A stretch of 64,000 nucleotides of DNA from Leptospira sp. WS60.C2 (GCF_040833955.1 NZ_CP162133.1:310001-374000), one strand, 5' to 3'; shown: positions 28,418 through 38,472, numbered from the stretch's first letter. Made by a program: numbers and translations. The notes: a model not told the origin generated them from the letters alone.

Positions 28418-29392
28418 ATGAATATAACGGAACAACATTCCGCCTTAGATAGTTTTAGCGGGAATCCATTTTTAAAGACCGTGGGGAAACCGATCCAAGC
28501 TCGTTCCTTAAAGGTGTTTCAAATCAACGTGGGGAAATGGTGTAACCAAGCTTGTCGTCATTGCCATGTAGATGCATCGCCTATCCGCAGTGAGATGATG
28601 GATCGAGAAACAGCTGAAGCTTGTATCGAACTCATTTCCAAAATTCCTGAAGTTGAAACCGTTGACATCACTGGAGGTGCACCCGAAGGAAATCCAAATT
28701 TTAAATTCCTTGTGATAGAAGCAAGACGACTTGGAAAACGAGTGATGGATCGTTGTAATCTTACCATTCTCGAAGAACCAGGGTATGAATGGTTATATGA
28801 GTTTCTGAAGGAGAATCAAGTAGAGATTGTTTCATCTTTGCCTTCTGTATTAGAAAATGTAACCGACAAACAAAGGGGAAAAGGTGTGTATCAAAAATCG
28901 ATCACCGCCTTAAAAAAGTTAAATGCACTTGGTTATGGAACAACGCTCCCCATTCATTTGGTTTACAATCCAAATGGTTTGTTTTTAAGTTCAGGGCAAG
29001 CGCAGCTAGAAAAAGAATACAAAGAGAATCTATTTAAAAAGTATGGCATTGTATTCAACCAATTGTTTTGTATCAATAATCTTCCGATCAATCGGTTTTT
29101 AGGATCTCTTGTCCGAAGTGGCAAGTTCGAAATGTACATGGAAACTTTGGTGAATGCATACAATCCAGCAACAGTGAATGGATTAATGTGTTTGGATCAA
29201 ATATCGGTTGGGTATGATGGATCTGTTTATGATTGTGATTTTAATCAGATGTTGGAATTAAAATCGAAGGAAGTCAAACATATCAAAGATTTCGATTTGC
29301 CTGCATACCTAGGTCGGGAGATCGTTGTAGCAAACCACTGTTATGGGTGTACGGCAGGTGCTGGATCCAGCTGTGGTGGAGAGATTGTTTAG
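28418..29392 (+). CDS. arsS: ArsS-like radical SAM/Cys-rich protein
   Basis: 324 residues. The radical SAM cluster motif is C42xxxC46xxC49 (CNQACRHC), followed by a TGGAPEGNP motif that fits the SAM-binding GGE position. The C-terminal domain is Cys-rich, with CLDQ, YDCDFNQM, CYGCTAG and SSCGG, as in the ArsS family, some members of which carry selenocysteine. ArsS makes dimethylarsinoyl-adenosine from dimethylarsinate, normally with the methyltransferase ArsM. No arsM lies within this window. The coupled AhpD-like gene upstream and the immediately adjoining map gene (ATG next to the stop) indicate one transcript. Confidence 0.85.
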   Translation: MNITEQHSALDSFSGNPFLKTVGKPIQARSLKVFQINVGKWCNQACRHCHVDASPIRSEMMDRETAEACIELISKIPEVETVDITGGAPEGNPNFKFLVIEARRLGKRVMDRCNLTILEEPGYEWLYEFLKENQVEIVSSLPSVLENVTDKQRGKGVYQKSITALKKLNALGYGTTLPIHLVYNPNGLFLSSGQAQLEKEYKENLFKKYGIVFNQLFCINNLPINRFLGSLVRSGKFEMYMETLVNAYNPATVNGLMCLDQISVGYDGSVYDCDFNQMLELKSKEVKHIKDFDLPAYLGREIVVANHCYGCTAGAGSSCGGEIV

Positions 29393-30148
29393 ATGTCCAT
29401 TCAAAATGAAAAAGACTTACAAGGCATTTTAAATGCAGGAAAGTTTGTCGCAAAAGTTCGTGAACTATTAAAACTTTTAGCAAAACCTGGTGTATCCACA
29501 TTGGAACTTGATATGGTCGCCAAACAAGAATTTGAGAAGGCGGGTGCATTTTCTGCTCCTAAATTTGATTACAAATTTCCAGGTTATACCTGTATCAGTA
29601 CCAATTTGGAAATTGCTCATGGTATCCCCAAAAGAGAAACCATTTTGAAAGAAGGAGATTTGGTGAATGTAGACGTATCGGCAAAACTTGATGGTTACTA
29701 CGCCGATACAGGGATTTCGTTTGTGGTTGGCAATGCGAATCCCTCATTAAGCAAACTTTGCGAAACTGCAATTGAAGGTACAATGCGAGCCACAAAACAA
29801 GCATTCACTGGAAATTATCTGAGGAATATTGGAAGAGAAATCCATTCTGCTGCGAAAGAAAACGGATTCACTGTTATCAAAAACTTAGCAGGACACGGAA
29901 CTGGAAAAAAACTCCACGAAGAACCACAAGTATTGGTGTATGAAGATAGAAGAGACCATCGCAAACTGAACCAAGGTCTAGTCCTTGCCATCGAATCTTT
30001 TATCTCAACTGGCAGCCAAACAGCTTATGAAGAATCTGATGGTTGGACTCTCGTGGCAGGGAATAGGCAAGGTGTCTTAAGTTATGTTGCTCAGTGTGAA
30101 CACACAGTCATTGTTCAAAATGGAAAACCGATTATTGCTACCTTGTAA
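29393..30148 (+). CDS. map: Methionine aminopeptidase, type I
   Basis: 251 residues without an N-terminal zinc extension, the simple type I form. Metal ligands of the pita-bread fold are D94 (NVDVSA), D105 (YADTG), the His of AGHGTG, and Glu residues in AIESF and QCEHTV; the substrate His is in HGIPK (H76). The enzyme removes the initiator Met from nascent proteins. It begins at the base after the arsS-like stop codon. Given such an essential activity, another map copy may exist elsewhere in the genome; this window cannot show that. Confidence 0.95.
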   Translation: MSIQNEKDLQGILNAGKFVAKVRELLKLLAKPGVSTLELDMVAKQEFEKAGAFSAPKFDYKFPGYTCISTNLEIAHGIPKRETILKEGDLVNVDVSAKLDGYYADTGISFVVGNANPSLSKLCETAIEGTMRATKQAFTGNYLRNIGREIHSAAKENGFTVIKNLAGHGTGKKLHEEPQVLVYEDRRDHRKLNQGLVLAIESFISTGSQTAYEESDGWTLVAGNRQGVLSYVAQCEHTVIVQNGKPIIATL

Positions 30149-30163
30149 ACATTCGAGTATTCT

Positions 30164-30958
30164 TTGCCTTCTCTAGAAATCATTGAATCTGGAGTTTCGC
30201 ATACTGAAGCTAAGGGAATTCTTATTCTTTGGCCAAGTACCGGTGGAAATGCTCGTTCGTTTCGCATTCGAGACTCAGAGCTTATCACACACGGACTTCG
30301 ACTGATACGATTTAATCCACCTTCCCATGGAAATTCAGATGGAATTTATGATCCAAAAGTCGCCATTTCCTTGTTATACGACTATTTGAAAGCTAAACAA
30401 TATTTAAATCATAGATTATTTGGTATCGGTCATAGTGGAGGGGGAGCAGCACTTTTGCTTTTGGCAAAACAGATCCCGTTTCAGAAATTGTTTTTGTTAG
30501 CTCCAATTTTGAATAGTGTTTTAAGCCTAAAATTTTTATACGAATCAGATTCGATCGAAGAGTTCAGTCGTTTGCTTTTACAACCAGAAGTAGCAGATGA
30601 TGAGTTTCCAAACAATCTGATACTAAACACTCTCTCCAATTCAGATTGGCTTGTGACAGGGAAGGTAGATCCACTTTCTTTCCCAATCAAAAATACGAGA
30701 ATTCAGGTGGCATCACTTGCGGAGTTTTTGCGAAATCTGTTTTTGCCAGGATTTCAGGTGTCAGAGGGAGACCTCGCTCACCATTCAGAAGTGACCATCT
30801 TTCTTCCCAAGGAAGACAAATGGTTCCCGAAAGAGAACACGATCCAATTTGCAAAAAAGAACCAAATTCGAGTCGTTGAAATTCTAGAAGCGCCAGATCA
30901 TTTTTTCTCTCGAAGCTGGCTTCGCGTATGGAACGAGATTCAGGCAATTGGATGGTGA
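30164..30958 (+). CDS. Alpha/beta-hydrolase fold protein
   Basis: 264 residues. The nucleophile elbow is GHSGGGAAL (Ser near 92), preceded by an oxyanion-region WPSTGGNARSF and a substrate-loop RFNPPSHGNSDG; a C-terminal His in APDHFFSRSW fits the catalytic His. Start TTG at 30164, 15 bp after map, with no strong ribosome site. The substrate cannot be deduced; an esterase or acyl-glycerol lipase-like role is the default for this type. Confidence 0.75.
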   Translation: MPSLEIIESGVSHTEAKGILILWPSTGGNARSFRIRDSELITHGLRLIRFNPPSHGNSDGIYDPKVAISLLYDYLKAKQYLNHRLFGIGHSGGGAALLLLAKQIPFQKLFLLAPILNSVLSLKFLYESDSIEEFSRLLLQPEVADDEFPNNLILNTLSNSDWLVTGKVDPLSFPIKNTRIQVASLAEFLRNLFLPGFQVSEGDLAHHSEVTIFLPKEDKWFPKENTIQFAKKNQIRVVEILEAPDHFFSRSWLRVWNEIQAIGW

Positions 30959-31081
30959 TAACTCCAAACCAAACATTCTAAAATTTACATTTAATGAGTT
31001 TACAAGTGAACTAGAGTCAGTTAGTATTCTCGCCTGTATCAATTCACAAATGAATGAGTAAGATGATACAAAGGAGAATCT

Positions 31082-31486
31082 GTGGAGCCAATTTATTTAA
31101 CGTTGATTTTGTTTACGCTATGGACTTTGGGACTTGGGATCACTTTGATTACCTATCGAAGCGTACAAGTGTTACTTGGTAAGAAAAAATCGAATGAATT
31201 CCCTGCCGGTGTCCAACATGGCACAGACTTCAATTGGAGACTCAATCGCGCGCACTTGAATAGTTTGGAAAATCTACCTTTGTTTGTGACAGTTGTATTT
31301 TTAACTGTGAGTTTAGGAAAAGTTGATAGTTTCGTGAACCAAGCAGGTTATGTCATCTTGGGAGCACGAGTCACCCAATCCTTGATTCATTTAGTTTCGA
31401 GTGATGTGATGTTTGTGAACATTCGATTTACTTTTTATATGATCCAAATATTCACATACATCATTTTACTTTTGCGACTTTTCTAA
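31082..31486 (+). CDS. MAPEG-family membrane protein
   Basis: 134 residues with four membrane helices and the MAPEG pattern: a first helix, a loop with [19 protein letters not shown] (Arg-Ala-His-x-Asn-x-x-Glu), then three helices with a conserved [11 protein letters not shown] segment. MAPEG members include microsomal glutathione S-transferases and leukotriene C4 synthase; bacterial ones are mostly uncharacterised. The start is GTG with a perfect AAGGAGA site. The 3' end overlaps the convergent gpsA by 4 bp. Confidence 0.88.
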   Translation: MEPIYLTLILFTLWTLGLGITLITYRSVQVLLGKKKSNEFPAGVQHGTDFNWRLNRAHLNSLENLPLFVTVVFLTVSLGKVDSFVNQAGYVILGARVTQSLIHLVSSDVMFVNIRFTFYMIQIFTYIILLLRLF

Positions 31487-32484
31487 ACACCTTCTCGTTT
31501 GAGGTCACGGCTCATCAGAGCTTTGACCACTTCTTTTGGATCTTTGTCTTCATATAACATACGATAAACTTCTTGTGTGATTGCCATCTCCACTCCTAAT
31601 TTATCTGCTAAATTTTTAGTCGAAAGAGTTGTTTTGACTCCTTCTGCCACTTCATTCATGGAGGCTAAAATTTCTTTTAATTTTTCCCCTTTGCCCAATC
31701 GAAAACCTACAGTACGATTTCGTGATGCTTCCCCGCAACACGTGAGGACAAGGTCCCCCATTCCGGATGGTCCGAGAAACGTCATTGGGTCTGCCCCCAT
31801 TTTGATTCCCATACGAGTAATTTCGTTTAACCCGCGTGTGATGAGAGCGGCTCTTGTGTTTTGACCAAACCCAAGACCGTCGGCCACTCCGGCAGCAATG
31901 GCAATTACGTTCTTTAACGCTCCACCAACTTCAACACCGACGACATCGGGTGTCCAGTAGGTTCGAAAGTAAGTGAAACTGAAGATCTCTTGCACGCGTT
32001 TGGCGGTGGCTTCGTTTTTGGAAGCGATGGAAACGATGGTAGGGACTCGTTTGACCATTTCTTTGGCAAAACTGGGTCCAGAGAGGTAAGACAATTGAGA
32101 ATGGTATTGTCCAGGAAGTTCTGATTCAAAGATTTCGGAAACAAGTCGCAGGCTTTCATTTTCGATCCCTTTGGATGCGGAAACAATGGGGACTTTTGAG
32201 GGGATATGGTCTTTGATTTCGCGTAAAATCCCTGAGAGGGCGTGGCTTGGAGGTGCTGAGACGATCATGTCTTTGTCTTTCACAACTTCAATGAGGTCGG
32301 TGCTTGCTTTCAGTTTTTCTGGAAGGACCAAATCGGGCATATGTTTGGAATTCATATGGTTTTGATTGATGGAACGCGCCTGCTCTTCACTACGTGTCCA
32401 CAAAGTGACATCGTAACCCTTGTCTGCTAAAATACTACCTAGTGCAGTGCCAAAACTTCCTGCACCAATGATTCCAATCTTCAT
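31483..32484 (-). CDS. gpsA: Glycerol-3-phosphate dehydrogenase [NAD(P)+]
   Basis: 333 residues, standard for GpsA. The Rossmann motif [10 protein letters not shown] lies at the N-terminus, SASKGIE in the middle, and the catalytic Lys is in [20 protein letters not shown], followed by the Asn/Arg segment [15 protein letters not shown]. The enzyme reduces dihydroxyacetone phosphate to sn-glycerol-3-phosphate for phospholipid synthesis in the cytoplasm. It is transcribed towards the MAPEG gene with a 4-bp overlap, and is divergent from the next unit across 56 bp. Confidence 0.97.
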   Translation of the reverse strand: MKIGIIGAGSFGTALGSILADKGYDVTLWTRSEEQARSINQNHMNSKHMPDLVLPEKLKASTDLIEVVKDKDMIVSAPPSHALSGILREIKDHIPSKVPIVSASKGIENESLRLVSEIFESELPGQYHSQLSYLSGPSFAKEMVKRVPTIVSIASKNEATAKRVQEIFSFTYFRTYWTPDVVGVEVGGALKNVIAIAAGVADGLGFGQNTRAALITRGLNEITRMGIKMGADPMTFLGPSGMGDLVLTCCGEASRNRTVGFRLGKGEKLKEILASMNEVAEGVKTTLSTKNLADKLGVEMAITQEVYRMLYEDKDPKEVVKALMSRDLKREGV

Positions 32485-32540
32485 GAGTTCAGTATTCTAA
32501 ATCTGCTTTCCAAAAAGGCAATAGAAAATAAAATTAAAAT

Positions 32541-33221
32541 ATGCTTTTGACGGATCTCTTCCGTTTCAACCCACTCAATCTCTTTTTGCCACCGAAAGTG
32601 GTCCCAAAGAGTAATTACAAAGTTACCCTACTCCTCGGTAGCTTAAAAAAAGTCATACAAACAGAAATTATCTCAGAAGATCCAGATTTAGAAAGTTTGG
32701 AAGTGGGTTCTGCCAAAGGGGAAGTGATCCTGACCGGGATCTATCGTATGGAATGGTTGTGGATTGCACGACTTTTAAAGGTAAAATCGATTCGTTACCG
32801 CGTTAGACTCAAACCTGTGTTAGTCAATGAGAATAAAGCTAGGTTAAAAATCGTAGGATATCGGGTTTGGGATACAAAACCAAGGCGTTTTGATTTTGTT
32901 AGGTGGTTTGTCAAAATTGATCCTTTCCATAAAAAAAAGGTATTTGAATCCATCATACATGCTGCCCCACATATTTTATCACTCACAGGTTTGCAGTGGG
33001 AATTATTGTTTGATCTGAATTATTTTTTGAATCTAGTTCCTACAATTGCTGGTAAAATAGAAATTCAGTATTTAGTCGCTGACAACAATGAATTGTATAT
33101 TTTTGTCAAATCTTCTACAATATTAAAACCACTCATGGATTTTTTTGGACCAGAATACCTTAAAATCGATTACATCGAAGAAGATCGCGATATTCAAATG
33201 TTACTTTGGGAAAATGAATAA
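32541..33221 (+). CDS. Hypothetical soluble protein
   Basis: 226 residues with no signal peptide. The chain alternates hydrophobic beta-strand-like segments and basic patches (for example RYRVRLKPV) and contains a Trp-rich middle. I recognise no family. It abuts the metallophosphoesterase gene with no spacing (stop at 33221, next ATG at 33222), and both belong to a five-gene run ending with recG and an M15 peptidase. No ribosome site is evident before the ATG at 32541. Confidence 0.6.
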   Translation: MLLTDLFRFNPLNLFLPPKVVPKSNYKVTLLLGSLKKVIQTEIISEDPDLESLEVGSAKGEVILTGIYRMEWLWIARLLKVKSIRYRVRLKPVLVNENKARLKIVGYRVWDTKPRRFDFVRWFVKIDPFHKKKVFESIIHAAPHILSLTGLQWELLFDLNYFLNLVPTIAGKIEIQYLVADNNELYIFVKSSTILKPLMDFFGPEYLKIDYIEEDRDIQMLLWENE

Positions 33222-34226
33222 ATGAAAATCATTTATCTGACGGATATCCATGACGGTCTTCATGGTCTCAAAAGGATTCTGCAATCAACAGAAGCAGACC
33301 TATATTTGTTTTCTGGTGATATCATTTACAAAGCATTTTTTTCTTTCGATCGTATCATTGATTTCTGTGGTGTTCAGGAAGAATTGTATTATCTTTTAAC
33401 AGAAAGAAAAGATGATTCCACTCCGTTTGATTTTACAACGCATGCTATCCGATTTCCTGAAAAATATTCAACAGCCATTGTGGAAAAATCTCAGAAATAC
33501 AGAGACTTATATAAATTGGCTGCCAAAACAATGAAGGAAAAATATGAGATCATCGAAAAACTCATTGTTAAGTATGCTAAATCACCTGTGTATTGTTTGC
33601 CGGGAAATTATGACTTAGATTTGCAATATACTGAATTGTACCAAAGAGAAGTTCATAGAAAGAGTTTTGAATTTCGAAATATCAAAGTCTCTGGTTATGG
33701 TGGAGCACCAATATGGACGTCTGGGATTCCTGAAAAGTTAACTGTAGTTTTTCACGAGTATACGAAGAATGGAAAAAATTATAGTGAACCGGAAGATTTT
33801 TTTCGAGAGGAACTTCCTGATATTTGTTGGATCCACAATCCTGCGTATGGATATTTTGATACGATCCCTGGAGTGGGAAAATGTGGAAGCCAAGGAATTC
33901 GAAGGTATTTGGATGATGAATCACCATCCCTTGTCGTTTCAGGCCATGTGCATGAAGACCAAGGAATTAAAAAAACAAAAAATACAGTTTTTATCAATCC
34001 ATCTAACTTTGGCGCAGTGGATTCACTACATGGGTTCCAAGAAGGTGGGTATTATGCGGAAATTTTTATGGACGGGAAAGATGTTGTACAATCCAATCTT
34101 TGCCAATTGAGAAATGAGGAGTGGCATCGGTTGATTGAAGTAGATTGTTCGGAAAAACAATTAAAGCTCATTTCCCAAAATCCTATCTCCACTGTGAGTT
34201 CAGAAGATTACATTCGAGGAAATTAA
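33222..34226 (+). CDS. Metallophosphoesterase
   Basis: 334 residues of the calcineurin-like fold with the ordered metal motifs: TDIHDG (D-x-H, near residue 7), SGDI (near 28), PGNYD (GN[H/Y]D motif, near 128) and SGHVHED (near 245), with NPSNFGA following. These bind two metal ions for phosphate-ester hydrolysis. The GNYD variant replaces the usual His by Tyr, which may reduce or alter activity. A helical insert (about 50-115) separates the first two motifs. The substrate is unknown; neighbours do not help much. Confidence 0.85.
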   Translation: MKIIYLTDIHDGLHGLKRILQSTEADLYLFSGDIIYKAFFSFDRIIDFCGVQEELYYLLTERKDDSTPFDFTTHAIRFPEKYSTAIVEKSQKYRDLYKLAAKTMKEKYEIIEKLIVKYAKSPVYCLPGNYDLDLQYTELYQREVHRKSFEFRNIKVSGYGGAPIWTSGIPEKLTVVFHEYTKNGKNYSEPEDFFREELPDICWIHNPAYGYFDTIPGVGKCGSQGIRRYLDDESPSLVVSGHVHEDQGIKKTKNTVFINPSNFGAVDSLHGFQEGGYYAEIFMDGKDVVQSNLCQLRNEEWHRLIEVDCSEKQLKLISQNPISTVSSEDYIRGN

Positions 34227-34628
34227 ATGGTCACCTTTCTAACGATTTGTGGCGTTTTGTTTACTGTTGCCTTTTTTTTATATGCTCTCTCTGCCGTTGA
34301 CACTCAAAGTTTAAATCAAAAAGAAAAAGAACGTCTTAAGAAAGAAGAAAACCTACGTGTAGGAGATCCAAGAAAGGTATATGGGAAAGAAAAAGATCCT
34401 AATCTACCTAGACTTCGCTTATGTCCTGTTTGTGGGACCGTTCTTAGAAAAGACGAATATCTATATGCGGCAATTTCTACCTACACCAACAGTGAAGGGA
34501 AAAAACAGGCACAGATTTATGGTTGCAAATATTGTTATCTCATTCTCGATTCTGAAAAAAATAATTCAGGAAAAAAATTGGACGATGAAAATCCATTTGG
34601 ACCACCTAAACCAACGGATGAGATATAA
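34227..34628 (+). CDS. Membrane-anchored zinc-ribbon protein
   Basis: 133 residues: one membrane helix (about 2-22), a Lys/Glu-rich linker, then a zinc-ribbon made by CPVCG and CKYC (four Cys, about 67-70 and 98-101), and a Pro-rich acidic tail. The ribbon faces the cytoplasm if the N-terminus is outside, which the positive linker would support. No wider family is recognised. It follows the metallophosphoesterase with no gap and precedes recG by 5 bp. Confidence 0.7.
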   Translation: MVTFLTICGVLFTVAFFLYALSAVDTQSLNQKEKERLKKEENLRVGDPRKVYGKEKDPNLPRLRLCPVCGTVLRKDEYLYAAISTYTNSEGKKQAQIYGCKYCYLILDSEKNNSGKKLDDENPFGPPKPTDEI

Positions 34629-34633
34629 AACTG

Positions 34634-36694
34634 ATGTTTGATCTAACACAAAGTTTAGGTAATCTAAAGGGGATTGGACCCAAACGAAAGACTGTTTTGT
34701 TCGAGCATGGAATCTCTACGTATTACGAATTATTAACGTATTTTCCCAGACGCTATCTTGATCGTAATTTCACAAAAGACATTATTTTAAGACAAGGTGA
34801 CCAAGTTACCCTACTTGGAAGTATCGTTGATAGTTACATTGTGCACGGTAAAAAGAGCCGATTATTAGTCGGATTTCGCACTTTGAACAACGAAAGGATC
34901 AATCTTGTCTTTTTTAGAGGGGTAAATTTTTTTCACAAACTTTTTGCCATTGATAAAAAAGTGGTGATCTCTGGGAAACTGGAATACTTCAAAGGATACC
35001 AAATCATCCATCCTGAGTATGAATTTTTATCCGACAAGGATGATCCAGAAGACTCTATCCACGCTGGTAGAATCATTCCTTTGTATCCATCCACTGAGGC
35101 ACTAAAAGAAGAAGGTTTAGACTCAAAGGGTTTACGTAAACTCATCCACCAAGTATTGGAAAGTGGAGAAATCAGTGAAAACCTTCCCTCTAAATTTATC
35201 AAAAAACGAAAGTTACTCGGTCGTGATGAAGCATTTCGAAAAATCCATTTTCCAGACACCATGGAGACAGTGGAAGCTCCAAGAAAACGATTTGCCTATG
35301 AAGAGTTCTATTATTTTCAAAGACTACTTTTGTACAAACAGAGAGAACGACAAAAAGTAAAACGATTGTTGTGGCCACTTCCTAAGTCGCCATCTCGAAC
35401 TAATTTAGAAAAAAATCTGCCATTTGAACTGACCGAAGATCAAAAAACGGCTGTTACTACGATCCTTTCGAAAACAAACACAGATTCTCCCTCTGCATTT
35501 TTATTACAAGGAGATGTGGGTTCTGGTAAAACCATCACAGCACTTCTTGTTGGCCTTCATTACATCGACAATCATATCCAAGTAGTTTTTTTAGCACCAA
35601 CAGAAATCTTGGCACGGCAACACTACCAGACGATATATAAATTTATGGGCAATATGCCATTCCTTGGTATTGAATTGTTATTAGGTGGTGAAAACAAAAA
35701 ATCGAGAGCAGAAAAATTAAGTCGGATCAAAACAGGTGAATCCAATATCATCATTGGAACCCATTCCTTGTTACAAGAGGATGTGGTTTTTTCTGATTTG
35801 GGACTTGTTGTCATTGATGAACAACATAAGTTCGGTGTCGACCAAAGAGAAACCATTCGGGCCAAAGGAAAAAATCCAGATATTTTGGCGATGACAGCCA
35901 CTCCCATTCCAAGGACACTTTGCCTCACTTTGTATGGGGATTTGACCTTGGTGAACATCAAAACAAAACCGAAAGGTCGTAAACCCATCGACACTCGTTG
36001 GTACAAAGAAGACCGACGAACCGGTGTATATAATTCCATTAGAAAATATGTGACTTCAGGAAGACAATGTTATATTGTTTATCCTCTCGTGGAAGAATCG
36101 GAAAAGGTGGATTTAGAATCTTGTACGGTAGCCTATGAAAATCTACGAACCAATGTATTTCCTGATCTAAAGATAGGTTTGTTGCACGGAAAGATGAAAA
36201 GTGCAGAAAAAGAATCAGTGATGGAAAAATTTAAGTCTGGGGAAATTCAAATCCTTGTCACCACAACAGTTGTGGAAGTGGGAGTGGACGTACCAAATGC
36301 TACGATTTTAGTTGTGGAACATGCAGAACGATTTGGAATTTCCCAATTACACCAGTTACGTGGTCGTGTCGGACGTAGTGATCTCGAAAGTTTCTGTATT
36401 TTAATGACGGGTGACTTTATCAGTGAGGAAGGGAGAGATCGCTTAGAGGCACTTGTTACTTCTAATGATGGATATTATTTAGCAGAAAAGGATCTTGCCA
36501 TTCGTGGTCCTGGGGAACTTCTAGGAGTCAAACAAAGTGGACTTCCTGAATTTAAAATAGCCGATTTGGTGGTAGATCGTGAACTTCTGGAAGAAGCAAA
36601 AGAAGATGCAGCTTCCATTCCATTAGATGATCCAAACGAAGTCTCGGAACTTAGGATTCGTTTCAGTGAAGGTAAATTTTTATTTGCGAATTAA
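34634..36694 (+). CDS. recG: ATP-dependent DNA helicase RecG
   Basis: 686 residues, the usual length. An N-terminal wedge/OB domain (about 1-170) binds the fork, including GIGPKRKTVLFEHGI; the helicase core carries Walker A GDVGSGKT (293-300), DEQH (395-398), TATPIPRT, VVEVGVDVPNA and the QLHQLRGRVGRS motif VI. RecG remodels stalled replication forks and Holliday junctions. It starts 5 bp after the zinc-ribbon gene. The 3' neighbour is an M15 peptidase 14 bp away. Confidence 0.97.
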   Translation: MFDLTQSLGNLKGIGPKRKTVLFEHGISTYYELLTYFPRRYLDRNFTKDIILRQGDQVTLLGSIVDSYIVHGKKSRLLVGFRTLNNERINLVFFRGVNFFHKLFAIDKKVVISGKLEYFKGYQIIHPEYEFLSDKDDPEDSIHAGRIIPLYPSTEALKEEGLDSKGLRKLIHQVLESGEISENLPSKFIKKRKLLGRDEAFRKIHFPDTMETVEAPRKRFAYEEFYYFQRLLLYKQRERQKVKRLLWPLPKSPSRTNLEKNLPFELTEDQKTAVTTILSKTNTDSPSAFLLQGDVGSGKTITALLVGLHYIDNHIQVVFLAPTEILARQHYQTIYKFMGNMPFLGIELLLGGENKKSRAEKLSRIKTGESNIIIGTHSLLQEDVVFSDLGLVVIDEQHKFGVDQRETIRAKGKNPDILAMTATPIPRTLCLTLYGDLTLVNIKTKPKGRKPIDTRWYKEDRRTGVYNSIRKYVTSGRQCYIVYPLVEESEKVDLESCTVAYENLRTNVFPDLKIGLLHGKMKSAEKESVMEKFKSGEIQILVTTTVVEVGVDVPNATILVVEHAERFGISQLHQLRGRVGRSDLESFCILMTGDFISEEGRDRLEALVTSNDGYYLAEKDLAIRGPGELLGVKQSGLPEFKIADLVVDRELLEEAKEDAASIPLDDPNEVSELRIRFSEGKFLFAN

Positions 36695-36708
36695 GGAATT
36701 ATTTTTAA

Positions 36709-37509
36709 ATGAACCTACGTATGTTCCGAACCAAGTATATTTTTTTGTTTTTGCTTTCATCATTCTGTGTGTGCGGTGAGAAACCAGTCACACAAACACA
36801 AACGAATCTATATTTAGGACTCGATAAAGTTTCTTATTTAACAGGGAAGTTTAATTCACCTGGACCTTTAGCGCCCGTTATTTTAGAAGAAAATGCGAAA
36901 GAACATTTTCTTAGACCCGATGTGAAAAAAGCTCTACATAAAATGATCAATGATTTTGAAGATTCGAAACCTAATTCTTATAAACAACATATATTTTTAG
37001 TCTCTAGTTTTCGTAATTTTTCCCATCAAAAGGGAATTTGGGAATCCAAATACTCCGGTAAAAAAGCGATGCGAGTTCCGATCACAGGAAAATCTCCTGA
37101 AGAAATCATCAATTTGATCTTAGAATTTTCCAGTGCCCCAGGAACATCGCGTCACCACTGGGGAACTGATTTTGACTTAAATGCTTTGGAGAATGCTTAT
37201 TTTGAATCCAATGGCAAAGGAAAGATTCTATATGATTGGTTAAAAGAGAATGCTTCCCGTTATGGATTTTGCCAACCTTACAGTGCTCTTTCCACACGAA
37301 ACAACAAAGGATACCAAGAGGAAAAATGGCACTGGTCTTATGCACCTATCTCGAACCAACTCACAAAAGAATGGGTGAAAGCATTTCAATCAGGTGAGAT
37401 CAAATTGGCAGGTAGTTTTTTGGGAGCTGATGTGTTAGGTGACCGGGCTTTGGATTATGTAAGATCCATTAACCCGGAATGTGAAAGAGTAACAACGCCT
37501 AATCTATAA
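36709..37509 (+). CDS. D-alanyl-D-alanine carboxypeptidase-like (M15/VanY) lipoprotein or exported enzyme
   Basis: 266 residues with an N-terminal signal; Cys20 and Cys22 (SSFCVCGE) both fit a lipobox, so it is probably a lipoprotein. The VanY-type peptidase core has SRHHWGTDFD (zinc His and Asp) and EKWHWSYAP (second zinc His). These enzymes cut D-Ala-D-Ala or related peptides in peptidoglycan, in the periplasm. It is the last gene of its unit and overlaps convergent galE by 6 bp. Confidence 0.88.
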   Translation: MNLRMFRTKYIFLFLLSSFCVCGEKPVTQTQTNLYLGLDKVSYLTGKFNSPGPLAPVILEENAKEHFLRPDVKKALHKMINDFEDSKPNSYKQHIFLVSSFRNFSHQKGIWESKYSGKKAMRVPITGKSPEEIINLILEFSSAPGTSRHHWGTDFDLNALENAYFESNGKGKILYDWLKENASRYGFCQPYSALSTRNNKGYQEEKWHWSYAPISNQLTKEWVKAFQSGEIKLAGSFLGADVLGDRALDYVRSINPECERVTTPNL

Positions 37510-38472
37510 GTTTTTGTATAAATTCCACATACTTGATAGTAGTGTTTCGGCATCGCTATAAATAGGTTTCCAATTGAGTAATTCCCTCGCTTTTTTGGAA
37601 GAAGCAAGTAACTTAGCAGGATCACCGAGCCGTCTAGGTCCTGTTTTGTGAGGGATTTGTTTTCCCACCACTTTTTCGGATAAATCGGCCATTTCTTTTA
37701 CAGAGTAACCTGATTCGGAACCTAGGTTTACCGTGAGACTTTCATGTTTTGACATGATGTAGTTTAAAGCCAAAACGTGTGCTTTTGCCAAATCACTGAC
37801 ATGGATGTAATCTCGAACACAAGTTCCGTCTTCTGTTTCATAATCATTTCCATAAATTTCGAAACCCTTACGAATTCCAGAGGCAGCTTCCATGATGATA
37901 GGAAGTAAGTTGGCAGGGGTTTTTTCGATTCCTTTGATCCTACCTTTGGTGTCGTAACCAGCAGCGTTGAAGTATCTGAGGCGTGCTGACTTTAATCCTT
38001 TGAGTTTATCAAACCATTCGAGATTTTCTTCAATGCAGAGTTTTGTATATCCGTAGTAGTTTTCAGGTTGTAAAGGATGGTTTTCATCAATCGGTAAGTA
38101 TTTAGGAGCACCATACACCGCAGCAGAAGAAGAAAAGACAAAATACTGGCAACCATAATGGATCACTGCATCTAACAATGTGAAGGTGCCATTTAAATTG
38201 TTCATTGTGTATTTTAAAGGATCCGTCATGGATTCACCTGCAGCTTTCCAAGCAGCAAAGTGAAAGACAGCGTCCACTTTTTTGGAGAACGCTTTTTTTA
38301 AAACGTCTGGATTTTGGATTTCACCTTTAATGAACTCATTTCCTGGAAACAAATTGGCTTCGTTTCCTTTCTCCATATCATCGACGATAATGATTTCATG
38401 TCCTAGTTCCATCAGCTCTAGGACAATATGACTTCCAATATATCCGGCTCCCCCGGTAACGAGAACTCTCAT
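37504..38472 (-). CDS. galE: UDP-glucose 4-epimerase
   Basis: 322 residues of the short-chain dehydrogenase fold: NAD motif GGAGYIGSH, SSAAVYG, and the catalytic YxxxK as YYGYTK. GalE interconverts UDP-glucose and UDP-galactose (or the N-acetyl forms), feeding lipopolysaccharide and glycan assembly. It overlaps the end of lpxA by 4 bp, tying nucleotide-sugar supply to lipid A synthesis. Other extended SDR sugar enzymes are possible, but the motifs and length fit GalE. Confidence 0.92.
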   Translation of the reverse strand: MRVLVTGGAGYIGSHIVLELMELGHEIIIVDDMEKGNEANLFPGNEFIKGEIQNPDVLKKAFSKKVDAVFHFAAWKAAGESMTDPLKYTMNNLNGTFTLLDAVIHYGCQYFVFSSSAAVYGAPKYLPIDENHPLQPENYYGYTKLCIEENLEWFDKLKGLKSARLRYFNAAGYDTKGRIKGIEKTPANLLPIIMEAASGIRKGFEIYGNDYETEDGTCVRDYIHVSDLAKAHVLALNYIMSKHESLTVNLGSESGYSVKEMADLSEKVVGKQIPHKTGPRRLGDPAKLLASSKKARELLNWKPIYSDAETLLSSMWNLYKNL

